Shown: positions 33,250-41,562 of the stretch, one piece after another
Position numbering within the stretch: the first letter of the stretch is position 1
How the letters are laid out: each line of letters opens with the position of its first letter
Source of the DNA: Phycisphaerae bacterium
GTDB taxonomy: Bacteria; Planctomycetota; Phycisphaerae; UBA1845; CAIVHJ01
Length of the DNA: 64,000 nt
NCBI GenBank assembly: GCA_022072405.1
Contig: JAJVHX010000015.1
Span: forward strand, 1-64,000
Direction of reading: 5' to 3'
Notes under the pieces: model-generated
Database searches by the model: none
The model's input: the letters and a program-made list of their open reading frames with translations, nothing else
Told to the model about the DNA's origin: nothing
Translations under genes and position numbers: made by a program

Positions 33250-34200
33250 ATGGTCAATGCGGAATTGATGGAAGCGATCAAGCGCAGTGGAGCAGTCCCC
33301 TCCATGCCCCAGGTGGTCATGCGCTTTCTGGAAATCATTCAGGATCCGGAGTTTCAATACGATGATCTGGTCGCCGTGCTTTCAACCGACCCGGGAACCG
33401 CGTCCGAAGTGTTGCGCATGTCCAATTCCGCGTTGTTCGGTGTGGCCCGCAAGATCACCTCGTTGAAACAAGCCATGACCCTATTGGGTCCGCGGCGGGT
33501 GCGTTCGCTGGTGCTGGGCCGATATATGGTTGAAGCGATCGGGGCCCGCGGCCTCGGTTCGCTCGATGAAAATTATTTCTGGCGGCGTTCGCTCGCCTGT
33601 GCCGTGGTGACTACCCGTTTTGCCGATCTGCAAGCCCCCAACTACCGCGAAGAGGCCTTCATCGCCGCGTTGCTGGCGGATATCGGTATCGTCATTCTGG
33701 CTGAGGAGTTGCCCAGCGAGTATCAGCCGATTATTCAGCTTTTTGCCCCGATGGGCGAAGCGAATCTCGCTCTGCTCGAAAAGGAGGCGCTGGGAATTAC
33801 CCACGGTGAAGTGTCGGCGGCGGTATTGGAACATTGGCAACTGCCCGAAATCATCTGCGAAGCGGTGGCCCGCCATCAACTGGATATCACTGCCGCCACC
33901 GAACCAACCCATCTGGCCCGCATCATCAACGCCGCCGATCAGATCTCCAAGTTGCTGTGTGAAAGTCCTGACAGCCAGACCCTGGTGCAGGATTGCCAGC
34001 GAGCCTTGAGCATGATCAATCTCGACCTGGCTACATTATGCGAGATTCTGGATCAGGTGGAAATCGATGTGACCGAATTTGCCAGCCTGCTGCATATCCC
34101 GATCGTGCCCAGCAGTACCTATCAGCTGATTCGCAAAGCCATCAACGACGCCCTGGCGCCATCAGCGGTGTACATCGCACCGACGGTCGCCCCTAACTAG
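33250..34200 (+). CDS. HDOD-domain protein
   Basis: The ATG at 33250 has GAGGTG 7 nt upstream. The 316-residue product has the HDOD hallmark: LPxxxL-like PSMPQVVMRFLEI, IIQDPEFQYDDLVAVLSTDP, ASEVLRMSNSALFG and the helix MTLLGPRRVRSLVL, then a C-terminal HD-related segment with HGEVSAAVLEHWQLPEIICEAVARHQ. HDOD proteins are regulatory relatives of HD phosphohydrolases with signalling roles. No sensor or output domain is fused. It is divergent from the riboswitch operon. Confidence 0.9.
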   Translation: MVNAELMEAIKRSGAVPSMPQVVMRFLEIIQDPEFQYDDLVAVLSTDPGTASEVLRMSNSALFGVARKITSLKQAMTLLGPRRVRSLVLGRYMVEAIGARGLGSLDENYFWRRSLACAVVTTRFADLQAPNYREEAFIAALLADIGIVILAEELPSEYQPIIQLFAPMGEANLALLEKEALGITHGEVSAAVLEHWQLPEIICEAVARHQLDITAATEPTHLARIINAADQISKLLCESPDSQTLVQDCQRALSMINLDLATLCEILDQVEIDVTEFASLLHIPIVPSSTYQLIRKAINDALAPSAVYIAPTVAPN

Positions 34201-34223
34201 TGGCCCGTTAAGTAAATTTTCAC

Positions 34224-35501
34224 TTAAGGGAGCGGTGGATTGACGGTCAGGGGTACACTTTCCGCCAACCCGACGAAAGTGACCAGCGGAATTTTCTGGA
34301 TGATGCGCTCGACCTCCTCCATATTATCTTCGGGGTTGAGTAATCGATGAAATTGGCTGCGATTGAGATGATTGGAGTAAACCGCTCGGAGAGTGGTTCC
34401 TGCCGGCGGCTGGCTCAGTAATTCCAGGCCGGGTATCTGGGCCAGATCAGCCAGCGTTGTTCGGAATATCACTTTTTCTTCCAGCGGTGCCAGCAGCTGA
34501 AATTGATCCCACTGCACCGCACCCGCATCCGGAAAAGGTTGGGTGACGCGCTGCTGACCGGCGGATGATTCCACTTCCCAGCTCAACCGGGCATGCTTGG
34601 TGAGTCCGCTGCCGCCCAGGTTCAGATTGACTCCGCAGGGGCGATCATAACGATTAACCAGCACCACTTCCCATTGTTCAGCCTTACGGCGTAGTTCACA
34701 GGCGATCATGTCAGAGCCTTGACCCAGGCCAGCCGGTGCGGAGGAGGTTATCTCGACCGTAACCGCAGCACTGCGGATCAGGCCGACCAGCCGTTCGACC
34801 ATTTGTGGATCATCCCATTCCGGTACATAGAGAAATTGCAGGGTATAACGACCCGCTTGCAACATGCGCACCCGGGCGAAGCCGCGATTGAATTCCTGCA
34901 GCTCCAGCGTGAATTCACTGCCCGGTGGCAGGGTACTGGTCGGAGCAGTATATGCCCGCGCTTCAATGGCTTGTTCAATCGCCGCCGTACCGCCATATTC
35001 ATCCACGATCAGTTCGCGTGGCTGGCCGTCCGGACCGCTTACCTGAACAAAATCGAGTGCGTCGAGCATGTTACCCACCTGCACCGCCAGCGGATTCTGA
35101 TCCAGTACCTGCCGATCGGTGGTGAAGAAGGGCAGCAGTACCGGGTGGCTGGTGGGGTTACGAAAAGTCACGACGAGGGTGATCGGCTGATCCCATGCCG
35201 CAGTCGCCGGACGAACCGCCAGTTCGACGGTAGCCCCCACCAGGTAGAGTTTTTGTATCCGCTCCAGTAACCGTCGGGCCCGCAGAGCCGCTTCGTAATC
35301 ACCGCTGACAGGTAATTGTTCCAACGCCTGTAACGCCGCCGGACCGGCAGCGTAGAGCTGCTCGACCGCCTGCTGTCGTCGTTCGAATTGCGGGTCACCG
35401 AGCTGTTCCAGCAGGGCCTGCAACTTCGCCGGAGCCAGTTCCACCGGCTGTGATTCCTGTTGCAGTCCCAGCAGGCTAAATATCATGATCACGGTTAACA
35501 T
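34224..35501 (-). CDS. Hypothetical exported protein with HEAT-like N-terminus
   Basis: The 425-residue product begins with a short hydrophobic stretch (MLTVIMIFSLLGL), then HEAT/ARM-like helices (AKLQALLEQLGDPQFERRQQAVEQLYAAGPAAL) of the kind often fused to planctomycete secreted proteins. From about residue 90 it is beta-rich with Ig-like character (ITLVVTFRNPTSHPVLLPFF). It is convergent with the HDOD gene, and a TTAAGT/ACTTAA palindrome lies between. No catalytic residues are recognised. The start is uncertain because the signal is short. Confidence 0.5.
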   Translation of the reverse strand: MLTVIMIFSLLGLQQESQPVELAPAKLQALLEQLGDPQFERRQQAVEQLYAAGPAALQALEQLPVSGDYEAALRARRLLERIQKLYLVGATVELAVRPATAAWDQPITLVVTFRNPTSHPVLLPFFTTDRQVLDQNPLAVQVGNMLDALDFVQVSGPDGQPRELIVDEYGGTAAIEQAIEARAYTAPTSTLPPGSEFTLELQEFNRGFARVRMLQAGRYTLQFLYVPEWDDPQMVERLVGLIRSAAVTVEITSSAPAGLGQGSDMIACELRRKAEQWEVVLVNRYDRPCGVNLNLGGSGLTKHARLSWEVESSAGQQRVTQPFPDAGAVQWDQFQLLAPLEEKVIFRTTLADLAQIPGLELLSQPPAGTTLRAVYSNHLNRSQFHRLLNPEDNMEEVERIIQKIPLVTFVGLAESVPLTVNPPLP

Positions 35502-35877
35502 GGCGATGCTCCGGGTTGCATCGTGGGTATTACGTCGGTTGAGTTGCAGGAATTCTGCATTTACTGCTCCTATGCCTGATACTCGCGTTGCAGGATATCG
35601 TTCGCTGCTCCACTGTGCAAATGGCTACAGGGCAGCGCTTCGTTGAAGTACCGTACCCGATGGAGATAAACGCCGGGTCGATCCAAGTTGATTCATAAGC
35701 TCACACCACCACCGGCCTTGATGGCTTTCATCCCATTCGTCGAACCGGACCCGCAGTGATAGACTTCTTCAAGGGAGAACAGTGATTGCATCGATTCGCC
35801 AGGTTCCGTAAGCTAAACAGGACTGGCCCGTTAATCTGCCCCGCGCTGGTCGGTGGGGATCTTATTCGGTAAGTATT
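35502..35877. other. Intergenic region, no gene seen
   Basis: 376 bp lies between the exported gene and the divergent pseudopilin gene. No frame has a ribosome site and protein-like composition. No repeat of families 1 or 2 is present. Confidence 0.5.
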
Positions 35878-36771
35878 ATGACAGCCTGGCCCCATCATTC
35901 GACTCGTCGAGCCGTAACCCTCCTGGAACTGGCCATCGGAGTGCTGATCGTGGTCGGGTTGATGCTGCTGATCATTCCTCTGCTCCGTGGTCAGGTGCAG
36001 TCGGCCCGGGCGGTACGCTGCCAGGAACACCTCTCGCTGATCTATCGCGGTTTGCTCCTGTACAAGGATAACAATGACGGCTGGTGGCCGGAGCAGCGCA
36101 TGACGACCCAGGCTGGCTGGGTGCGCGACCAGAATAACTGGATTGAACTGGTGGCGGATAATCAATACGTGGGCAGCGTAGCCTCCTTCACCTGTCCCAG
36201 CGATCCGACCGCCCCGAGCCTGCAAAGTAATCTGACGCGTGATTTTCTCCGCTATCAGATTTCCCACGCCCCCAGCTTTGGCTTGAACCAGCTGACCTGG
36301 CGGGAATATGGTGTACCGCTGGCTCTGGATCCTGGTGAGCGGCGGCAACCCTCGCGCAAATCCAATACCATTCTGCTGGCCGATCTGGGGCCTGATCTGC
36401 TGCGGAGTGAACTGCCCGAAAACGAACTGGACCGCTGGGAACGCTTGCGCGAGGTGCGTGATGCCGGACGGCTGGTGGCGGATGATGGCTTTCGCATAGG
36501 CCAGGTTTTTCCCACCCGCACCTGGCTGACCCCGCGCCATCACGGGGCCATCAATCTGCTGGCCATGGGCGGCCACATTCAGGCGACGCATCAGACCAGC
36601 AACATGGTGATCCGCTGGCCTGAAAAATATTATGATGATTGCGCCACCGGTGATTGCACGTTCTGCAATGTCTTTCGCGCTCCGCATTATGATTTTTCGG
36701 CCAGTGCTCTTTACTGGTGGAGCGGGCCTTATTATTCCACCACCACCGCCCCTGTGGAGCCGACATGGTAA
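35878..36771 (+). CDS. Prepilin-type (pseudopilin) protein
   Basis: The 297-residue product starts with a short basic leader (HHSTRRA), then VTLLELAIGVLIVVGLML, a type IV prepilin hydrophobic helix with the conserved Glu five residues after the presumed cut. The peptidase site is A/V rather than G/F. The C-terminal half has a signature like H-x9-DG (GAINLLAMGGHIQATH), as in planctomycete DUF1559-type secretion proteins. It would be processed by prepilin peptidase and inserted in the inner membrane. The following gene overlaps its stop. Confidence 0.8.
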   Translation: MTAWPHHSTRRAVTLLELAIGVLIVVGLMLLIIPLLRGQVQSARAVRCQEHLSLIYRGLLLYKDNNDGWWPEQRMTTQAGWVRDQNNWIELVADNQYVGSVASFTCPSDPTAPSLQSNLTRDFLRYQISHAPSFGLNQLTWREYGVPLALDPGERRQPSRKSNTILLADLGPDLLRSELPENELDRWERLREVRDAGRLVADDGFRIGQVFPTRTWLTPRHHGAINLLAMGGHIQATHQTSNMVIRWPEKYYDDCATGDCTFCNVFRAPHYDFSASALYWWSGPYYSTTTAPVEPTW

Positions 36772-37283
36772 AAGTGCGGATCATGGATCATGATCGCCGA
36801 CGGGAAATCAGCATCGGGGTGGTGCTGGGTGCGGTGGTCGTATTTTACGTCGGCTGGTGGTTGTGGACGGATCGGCCGCAATGGCCTATTGCTGAGCGGC
36901 AGCTGTCGGAGATCACGGTGATCTATCAATGTGATCAGGGCCACCGGTTTCCGGGAGCGTTAAGTGAAATTTCGCAAGCGTGCCGGGTGACAGGTTGCGG
37001 GTCGCGGGCCTGGCCGATCTGGACGATGCAATGTTCGCGGCATGGCCCGCTGCTGATGCAGCTGCGTTACGGATATCCGCCGAACAGCCATCAGTTGAAA
37101 ATCATCTCCGCCCGTCCGCCGCTGGGCAGCTGGAAAAAAGTGCAGCAAACCATCACATGTCCCTGGTGCGAACGCATGCTTACCCCTGAAACAATCCTCT
37201 TCACTCCACCCCCAAACTTTTCGAACGCTCCGCCGGTTTCCACTGCCGCTTCCGCACCTGCCGCTCAGTCGGCTGGTGAATAA
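36765..37283 (+). CDS. Membrane-anchored protein with Cys/His pairs
   Basis: The ATG at 36765 overlaps the TAA of the pseudopilin gene, so the two are translationally coupled. The product has one N-terminal membrane helix (GVVLGAVVVFYVGWWLW) and then a soluble segment with possible metal sites: YQCDQGHRFPG, CRVTGCG, MQCSRHG and CPWCERM. Eight Cys/His positions suggest one or two zinc sites outside the membrane. The tail is Ala/Pro-rich. It could be an accessory factor for pseudopilin assembly, by context only. Confidence 0.6.
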   Translation: MVKVRIMDHDRRREISIGVVLGAVVVFYVGWWLWTDRPQWPIAERQLSEITVIYQCDQGHRFPGALSEISQACRVTGCGSRAWPIWTMQCSRHGPLLMQLRYGYPPNSHQLKIISARPPLGSWKKVQQTITCPWCERMLTPETILFTPPPNFSNAPPVSTAASAPAAQSAGE

Positions 37284-37320
37284 AAAAACAGCAAGCCGGA
37301 AATGAATCCGACTCGCTGTT
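37282..37320 (-). terminator. Rho-independent terminator of the histone gene
   Basis: Read on the minus strand, AACAGCGAGTCGGA (37320-37307) pairs along 14 bp, with two GU wobbles, with TCCGGCTTGCTGTT (37300-37287). A TTTTTTT run follows. It lies 48 nt after the histone-like gene's stop and is among the strongest terminators in the window. Confidence 0.9.
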
Positions 37321-37367
37321 ATTGTCTCCAGACGGTAGGCACGCAGACCGTACGCCGTGGCGCGACG

Positions 37368-37583
37368 TTACAGATCCTGAGCCTTGAGGGTCTTGCGACC
37401 ATTGGCCTTGGTCCGACCGGCCGCGGCGTCCAGCATGCAATAAACCTGCTCGGACAGAGCGCCGACGGCTTCAGCCGAGGTGTTCATATCCTTGGCTTTG
37501 ATATAAGCCTTGACCTTGCTCGCCACCACCAGCACTTCGCGCGACTTCTTGCTGCCACCACTATTCATCTTCTTCTTGGCCAT
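37368..37583 (-). CDS. Bacterial histone-fold protein (Bd0055/HBb-like)
   Basis: The 71-residue protein has a lysine-rich tail (MAKKKMNSGGSKKSR) and then a minimal histone-fold pattern: VLVVASKVKAYIKAKDM for helix 1, TSAEAVGALSEQVYCMLDAAAGRTKA for helix 2 and NGRKTLKAQDL for helix 3. The closing N-x-R-K-T-x-x-x-x-D-L is the loop-helix signature shared with the Bdellovibrio histone and related planctomycete proteins. Such proteins coat or bend DNA as dimers. AAGGAG lies 9 nt before the ATG and a strong terminator follows, so it is monocistronic. Confidence 0.8.
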   Translation of the reverse strand: MAKKKMNSGGSKKSREVLVVASKVKAYIKAKDMNTSAEAVGALSEQVYCMLDAAAGRTKANGRKTLKAQDL

Positions 37584-38009
37584 GAGTTCTTGCTCCTTAC
37601 TGACTGAAAGATGTGTTCGCCTCTCTCAAGCCCGAAAAGCGTTAATCGATGTTTCCGGGCTTATTCCGGCCAGAATATTAGTCCTTCGCTTTCATTCTGG
37701 CAAGAGAGAAACTTCACGAAACCGGCAAAATCTCGCTGCTCTGGCGACAGAAGCAGCTCCTGTTCATGTGGCTGACCCCGGCGAAATATATTCTGCCGAC
37801 CAGCCGCATGGCGTACATGATGGGGGTTTTCGTTGCGGAATCGTATCAGCATCACTGAACAAGACATCGTTATTCAACCGGTCAGTTCGACGTGATGTCC
37901 AATGGTAAAATTGCTCTATATTGGTCTGAAATCAGCATTTTCGGCGATTTAACCCCCTGTGAATCCGTTACAGGATAAAGTGACCCGGTGGTCACAACAG
38001 CACGGTGAT
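37584..38009. other. Intergenic region with a hairpin, no confident gene
   Basis: AAGCCCG (37628-37634) and CGGGCTT (37656-37662) form a 7-bp stem in what would be the histone mRNA leader on the minus strand. A 68-codon minus-strand frame at 37661-37867 lacks a clear ribosome site and family. Otherwise the 426 bp seems non-coding. Confidence 0.45.
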
Positions 38010-38678
38010 TTAACTTCGATGTGCTGGTGGCCAGCCATATTGCCCGATCAATTTTACGAAGCGGCAGCCGATCAGAGGGATTTCGCGACACGCCTGGGAT
38101 TGTTTTTCCACGAGGATCAATTGCTGTTCCTCCCAGCCGCCAACCGGGATTATCATTCGTCCACTGTTCGCCAGTTGAGCCAGCAGGGGAGCGGGTATGC
38201 GAGGTGCGGCAGCGGTGACGATAATCCGATCAAAAGGGGCGTGCTCCTCCCAGCCGCAGCTGCCATCACCCACCGCGAAAAAAATATTCGGCAGGTGCAG
38301 TTTCCGCAATCGCTGCTGCGCCAGCGATGAGAGATCCGCCTGCGCATCCATACTGTAAACCTGGCGGGCCAGACAGGCGAGAATGGCGGTCTGATAGCCG
38401 GAACCGGTGCCGATCTCCAGCACGCGATGTTCCGGGGCGAGCTGCAACTGTTCGCTCATATAGGCCACAATATAGGGTTGGCTGATGGTCTGGCCGCACT
38501 CGATGGGCAGGGCCCGATCTTCATAAGCGTTGTTCTGCAATTCTTCGGGCACAAACCATTCACGCGGAATCTGCAGCAGCGCGTCAAGGACCGCCGGTTG
38601 GCGCACACCGCGCGATTCCAGTTGCGTGCGGATCATCTGTTGTCTCTCCGCCAGACGTGATGTATCGTGAGCCACCAT
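38010..38678 (-). CDS. pcm: Protein-L-isoaspartate O-methyltransferase
   Basis: The core is RxxMIRTQLESRGVRQPAVLDAL, IPREWFVPEE, ALPIECGQTISQPYIVAYM and the SAM motif VLEIGTGSGYQTA, all Pcm landmarks. The enzyme methylates isoaspartyl residues as a first repair step of aged proteins, using SAM. The ATG at 38678 is chosen from the usual N-terminal length; an ATG at 38717 would overlap the divergent gene by 41 nt. With 38678 the two opposite start codons share the CCATGG palindrome at 38675-38680. Confidence 0.93.
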   Translation of the reverse strand: MVAHDTSRLAERQQMIRTQLESRGVRQPAVLDALLQIPREWFVPEELQNNAYEDRALPIECGQTISQPYIVAYMSEQLQLAPEHRVLEIGTGSGYQTAILACLARQVYSMDAQADLSSLAQQRLRKLHLPNIFFAVGDGSCGWEEHAPFDRIIVTAAAPRIPAPLLAQLANSGRMIIPVGGWEEQQLILVEKQSQACREIPLIGCRFVKLIGQYGWPPAHRS

Positions 38679-39462
38679 GGAGACCACGATTGTAACGTTG
38701 CTGACTGATTTTGGCACGGCGGATCATTATGTCGCCGTCGTCAAAGGGGTGATTCTGCAACGCGCGCCACAAGTGCAGATCGTGGATATCAGCCACCAGG
38801 TACCGCGACATGACATCCCCGCCGGGGCTTATCTCCTCGCCCAGGTGATGCCCTATTTTCCCGCGGGGACGATTCATCTCGCGGTGGTTGATCCGGGGGT
38901 GGGTTCTGATCGGCGGCTGTTGGCGGGGCGATGGGGCGAGCAGATCATTCTCGCCCCCGATAACGGATTGGTCAGTTTCGTCCATGAAGATTATCCGTTG
39001 CAGGAATTGTATGAGATCACCGACCCGGAATTATTTCTGCCCAGTCCGTCATCGACGTTTCATGGCCGTGATCAACTCGCTCCGACGGCGGCTTATCTTG
39101 TTCGGGGCGGAGCTTTGTCGAGTGTGGGTCCAGCCCGTGAACAGCCTCTGATCCTGCACCAGGCTCGACCGCAGCATGAGCACCGGAACCTGGTCGGTCA
39201 GATACTCTATATTGATGTTTTTGGCGATCTCGTTACCAACCTGCGCCAGGAATGGTTTGAGCCGGCAGCCCGCTACACGGTGCAGGTGGGGGATCACCCG
39301 ATCGGGCCATTGCAGCGGACTTTTACCGATGTCTCACCGCAGGCCCTGGTCGCCTACCTGGGCAGCAGTCGCCGGCTGGAGGTTGCCAGGAATCAGGGTT
39401 CCGCTGCTGAATATCTGGGTGCGGAGGTCGGCGACGCCATTCAGGTTTTACGGCAGGATTGA
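38677..39462 (+). CDS. SAM hydroxide adenosyltransferase (DUF62 family)
   Basis: This 261-residue protein begins VTLLTDFGTADHYVAVVKGVI and has DISHQVPRHDI, VDPGVGSDRR and APDNGLVSF. These are the conserved blocks of the fluorinase/chlorinase-related family, which includes SAM hydrolases. Typical members split SAM to adenosine and methionine with water as nucleophile. It is divergent from pcm, with start codons overlapping at CCATGG, so both SAM-using genes share one small control region. The cellular role of the SAM hydrolase is unclear. Confidence 0.9.
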   Translation: METTIVTLLTDFGTADHYVAVVKGVILQRAPQVQIVDISHQVPRHDIPAGAYLLAQVMPYFPAGTIHLAVVDPGVGSDRRLLAGRWGEQIILAPDNGLVSFVHEDYPLQELYEITDPELFLPSPSSTFHGRDQLAPTAAYLVRGGALSSVGPAREQPLILHQARPQHEHRNLVGQILYIDVFGDLVTNLRQEWFEPAARYTVQVGDHPIGPLQRTFTDVSPQALVAYLGSSRRLEVARNQGSAAEYLGAEVGDAIQVLRQD

Positions 39463-39731
39463 GAGCAACTAAAAGAACCGCTCGTGGCCGCGACGCCCAC
39501 CGCCAGTCAGCAGGCCGAGGAGTGAGAAGGAGTAAATGTTGGAGACATTGATGACCACGAGCGACGCTGGCCGGCGATGCTGACGATGGGCGTCCTGCGG
39601 TTGCGGCCGGCGGGTTCGCCGGCTTTGTTGCGACTCCTCAACCCTGTTTCCAAAATGGCCTCGTCGTCGCGTCGCGCTGCCGAACCCGCCGGCGAGCAAC
39701 GCGGCTCACGATGGGTTCTTTTAGGTGCTCT
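39462..39731. mobile_element. MITE-like element, about 270 bp
   Basis: Terminal inverted repeats of about 31 bp: the left end starts AGAGCAACTAAAAGAACC (39462) and the right end, as reverse complement, reads AGAGCACCTAAAAGAACC (39731). They differ at a few positions over the full arm. The inside is GC-rich with further palindromes (CCGGCGGGTTCGCCGG) and no convincing gene. The left end overlaps the last base of the SAM hydroxide adenosyltransferase stop codon. No transposase is visible, and a target-site duplication cannot be told apart from the repeat ends. Confidence 0.6.
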
Positions 39732-39796
39732 AAGTATCCCGCATTTTTTTTTAGTTACTCCTTCCCCTCCATTGATCCGCGCTAGAATAGTGCTTT

Positions 39797-40549
39797 ATGT
39801 CGGAACAACCCTCATTAACGATGAATCCGGTCGCTGACCATGTCGAGAATCGGCGGCACTATCGGTATTACGACTGGTTGATGGCGGCGTTTGTCACGGT
39901 GCTGCTCTGCTCGAACATGATCGGCCCGGGCAAGAGCTGCCAGATCAACCTCTGGGGATATGCACTGATTTTCGGCGCCGGTAATCTCTTTTTTCCGATC
40001 AGTTATATTTTCGGCGACGTGCTGACCGAGGTTTATGGTTACGCCCGCACCCGCAAGGTGATCTGGGCAGGCTTCATCTCCATGTTCTTCTATGTGCTGA
40101 TGAGCCAGGTGGTGCTGCGCATGCCCATGAATCCCGCTGAACCGTACAACAACCAGTTGCAACCGGCCCTGGAAGTGGTCTTCGGCAACGGCTGGCGGAT
40201 TGTACTGGCATCGATCCTGGCTTTCTGGGTGGGTGATTTTGCCAATTCCTTTGTGCTGGCCAAAATGAAGATACTGACGCGCGGCCGCTGGTTGTGGACC
40301 CGCACCATCGGTTCGACGCTGGTCGGTCAGGCGGTCGACAGCTTCATCTTTTATCCACTGGCCTTCTGGGGTATCTGGAATAGCGAGACGATGATTAAAG
40401 TGGTCACTTTCAACATCGGTTTCAAAGTCATGGTGGAAGTGGTGATGACGCCGGTCACCTATCTGGTGGTCGGCTGGCTCAAACGGGTGGAGAACGAAGA
40501 TTACTATGATACCCGGACCCGCTTCACACCATTTTCAATGCAGGATTAA
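39797..40549 (+). CDS. yhhQ: Queuosine precursor transporter (YhhQ/QueT-like)
   Basis: This 250-residue protein has six or so hydrophobic helices. The family stretches ANLFFPISYIFGDVLTEVYGY-like (here GNLFFPISYIFGDVLTEVYGY), FVLAKMK and GSTLVGQAVDSFIFYPLAF are all present. The protein imports preQ0/preQ1 or queuine-type precursors for tRNA queuosine. No preQ1 riboswitch motif was seen in the short leader. The MITE-like element lies about 65 nt upstream. Confidence 0.93.
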   Translation: MSEQPSLTMNPVADHVENRRHYRYYDWLMAAFVTVLLCSNMIGPGKSCQINLWGYALIFGAGNLFFPISYIFGDVLTEVYGYARTRKVIWAGFISMFFYVLMSQVVLRMPMNPAEPYNNQLQPALEVVFGNGWRIVLASILAFWVGDFANSFVLAKMKILTRGRWLWTRTIGSTLVGQAVDSFIFYPLAFWGIWNSETMIKVVTFNIGFKVMVEVVMTPVTYLVVGWLKRVENEDYYDTRTRFTPFSMQD

Positions 40550-40575
40550 ATATTACTTTAATGGAGGAAATAGTC

Positions 40576-41562
40576 ATGCGTGCTGCAGTTGTTCCCGCCG
40601 CCGGTCAGCGTTGGCAGATTCAGGAAGTGCCCACGCCGCAACCCGGTCCCAATCAGGTATTAATTCGCATCCGGGCCAGTGGTATCTGTTACACCGATGT
40701 GCATCAGACCCATGGCCACATTCCCGGCGTGTTTCCGCGCGTATTGGGCCATGAGCCTGTCGGGGAAATCACCGCCCTCGGTACCGGTGTGACCAGCCGC
40801 AAGGTGGGTGATCGTGTCGGTGTGCCCTGGGTGCAGCGCGGCTGCGGTCATTGTGAATGGTGTCTGCGCGGCCGGCCGTTGTTCTGCGCCGAGAGTGTCG
40901 GCACCAGCATGACCAGCGCCGGCGGCCACGCCGAATATATGCTCGCCTACGCCGACGCCACCATGCCTATTCCTGAAGGTCTGCCGTATGAACAGGCGGC
41001 CCCGATCTTCTGTGCCGGATATACCGTCTGGTCCGGATTGCGCTGGGCGGATCCGCAACCGGGTCAGCGCGTGGCCGTGCTGGGCATCGGCGGATTGGGT
41101 CACCTGGCGGTGCAGTATGCCAAAGCCGCCGGTTTTGAAACCATCGCCGTCACCCGTTCCGATGACAAAGACAAATTGATCCGCCAGCTCGGGGCCGATC
41201 ATATCGTGCGGGATGGCTCCGGGCTGCTCAAAGCTGGCGGGGCGGATGTGGTGTTGGCCACCGGCAACAGTGTCGATGCCATGGCTGACAGCGTCCAGGG
41301 CATCCGGCCCGACGGCAAGCTGGTGGTCATGGGTTTTGAGGATAAACCGCTGGCGATCGCTCCGGTTGATTTTATTATGAAGCGCTTACGGGTGATCGGC
41401 AGTCAGCAGAATCATCCGCAATATCTCTACGAAGCGCTCCACCTGGCGGCTTCCGGTAAGGTGAAGGTACACACTGAAACCTATAAATTTGACGAGGTGC
41501 ATCGGGCCTATGAGCGGGTGGAGCATGGCCAGGCCCGCTTCCGCGCCGTGCTGACGTTTTAA
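40576..41562 (+). CDS. Zinc-dependent alcohol dehydrogenase
   Basis: The ATG at 40576 has GGAGG 8 nt upstream. The 328-residue MDR enzyme has the catalytic-zinc ligands C in SGICYTDVH, H-E in GHEP and C in IFCAGYT. The structural-zinc lobe has four Cys (CGHCEWCLRGRPLFC), and the NAD(P) fold has GIGGLG. The opening MRAAVVPAAG and the phrase PWVQRGCGHC are close to AdhP/AdhA-type enzymes. It oxidises alcohols or reduces aldehydes in the cytosol. It is 26 nt after yhhQ, a probable cotranscript. Confidence 0.93.
   Translation: MRAAVVPAAGQRWQIQEVPTPQPGPNQVLIRIRASGICYTDVHQTHGHIPGVFPRVLGHEPVGEITALGTGVTSRKVGDRVGVPWVQRGCGHCEWCLRGRPLFCAESVGTSMTSAGGHAEYMLAYADATMPIPEGLPYEQAAPIFCAGYTVWSGLRWADPQPGQRVAVLGIGGLGHLAVQYAKAAGFETIAVTRSDDKDKLIRQLGADHIVRDGSGLLKAGGADVVLATGNSVDAMADSVQGIRPDGKLVVMGFEDKPLAIAPVDFIMKRLRVIGSQQNHPQYLYEALHLAASGKVKVHTETYKFDEVHRAYERVEHGQARFRAVLTF

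Noticed and set aside
35728-36687. A 319-codon minus-strand open frame
   Set aside because: It lies opposite the pseudopilin gene, whose N-terminal prepilin motif and signature are clear. The antisense product is not protein-like.
39469-39699. A 76-codon minus-strand frame inside the MITE-like element
   Set aside because: Its composition follows the GC-rich palindromic DNA, and it has no ribosome site.
39732-39796. A preQ1 riboswitch before the queuosine transporter
   Set aside because: The short leader has no preQ1-type pseudoknot pattern, only a T-run and a possible -10.
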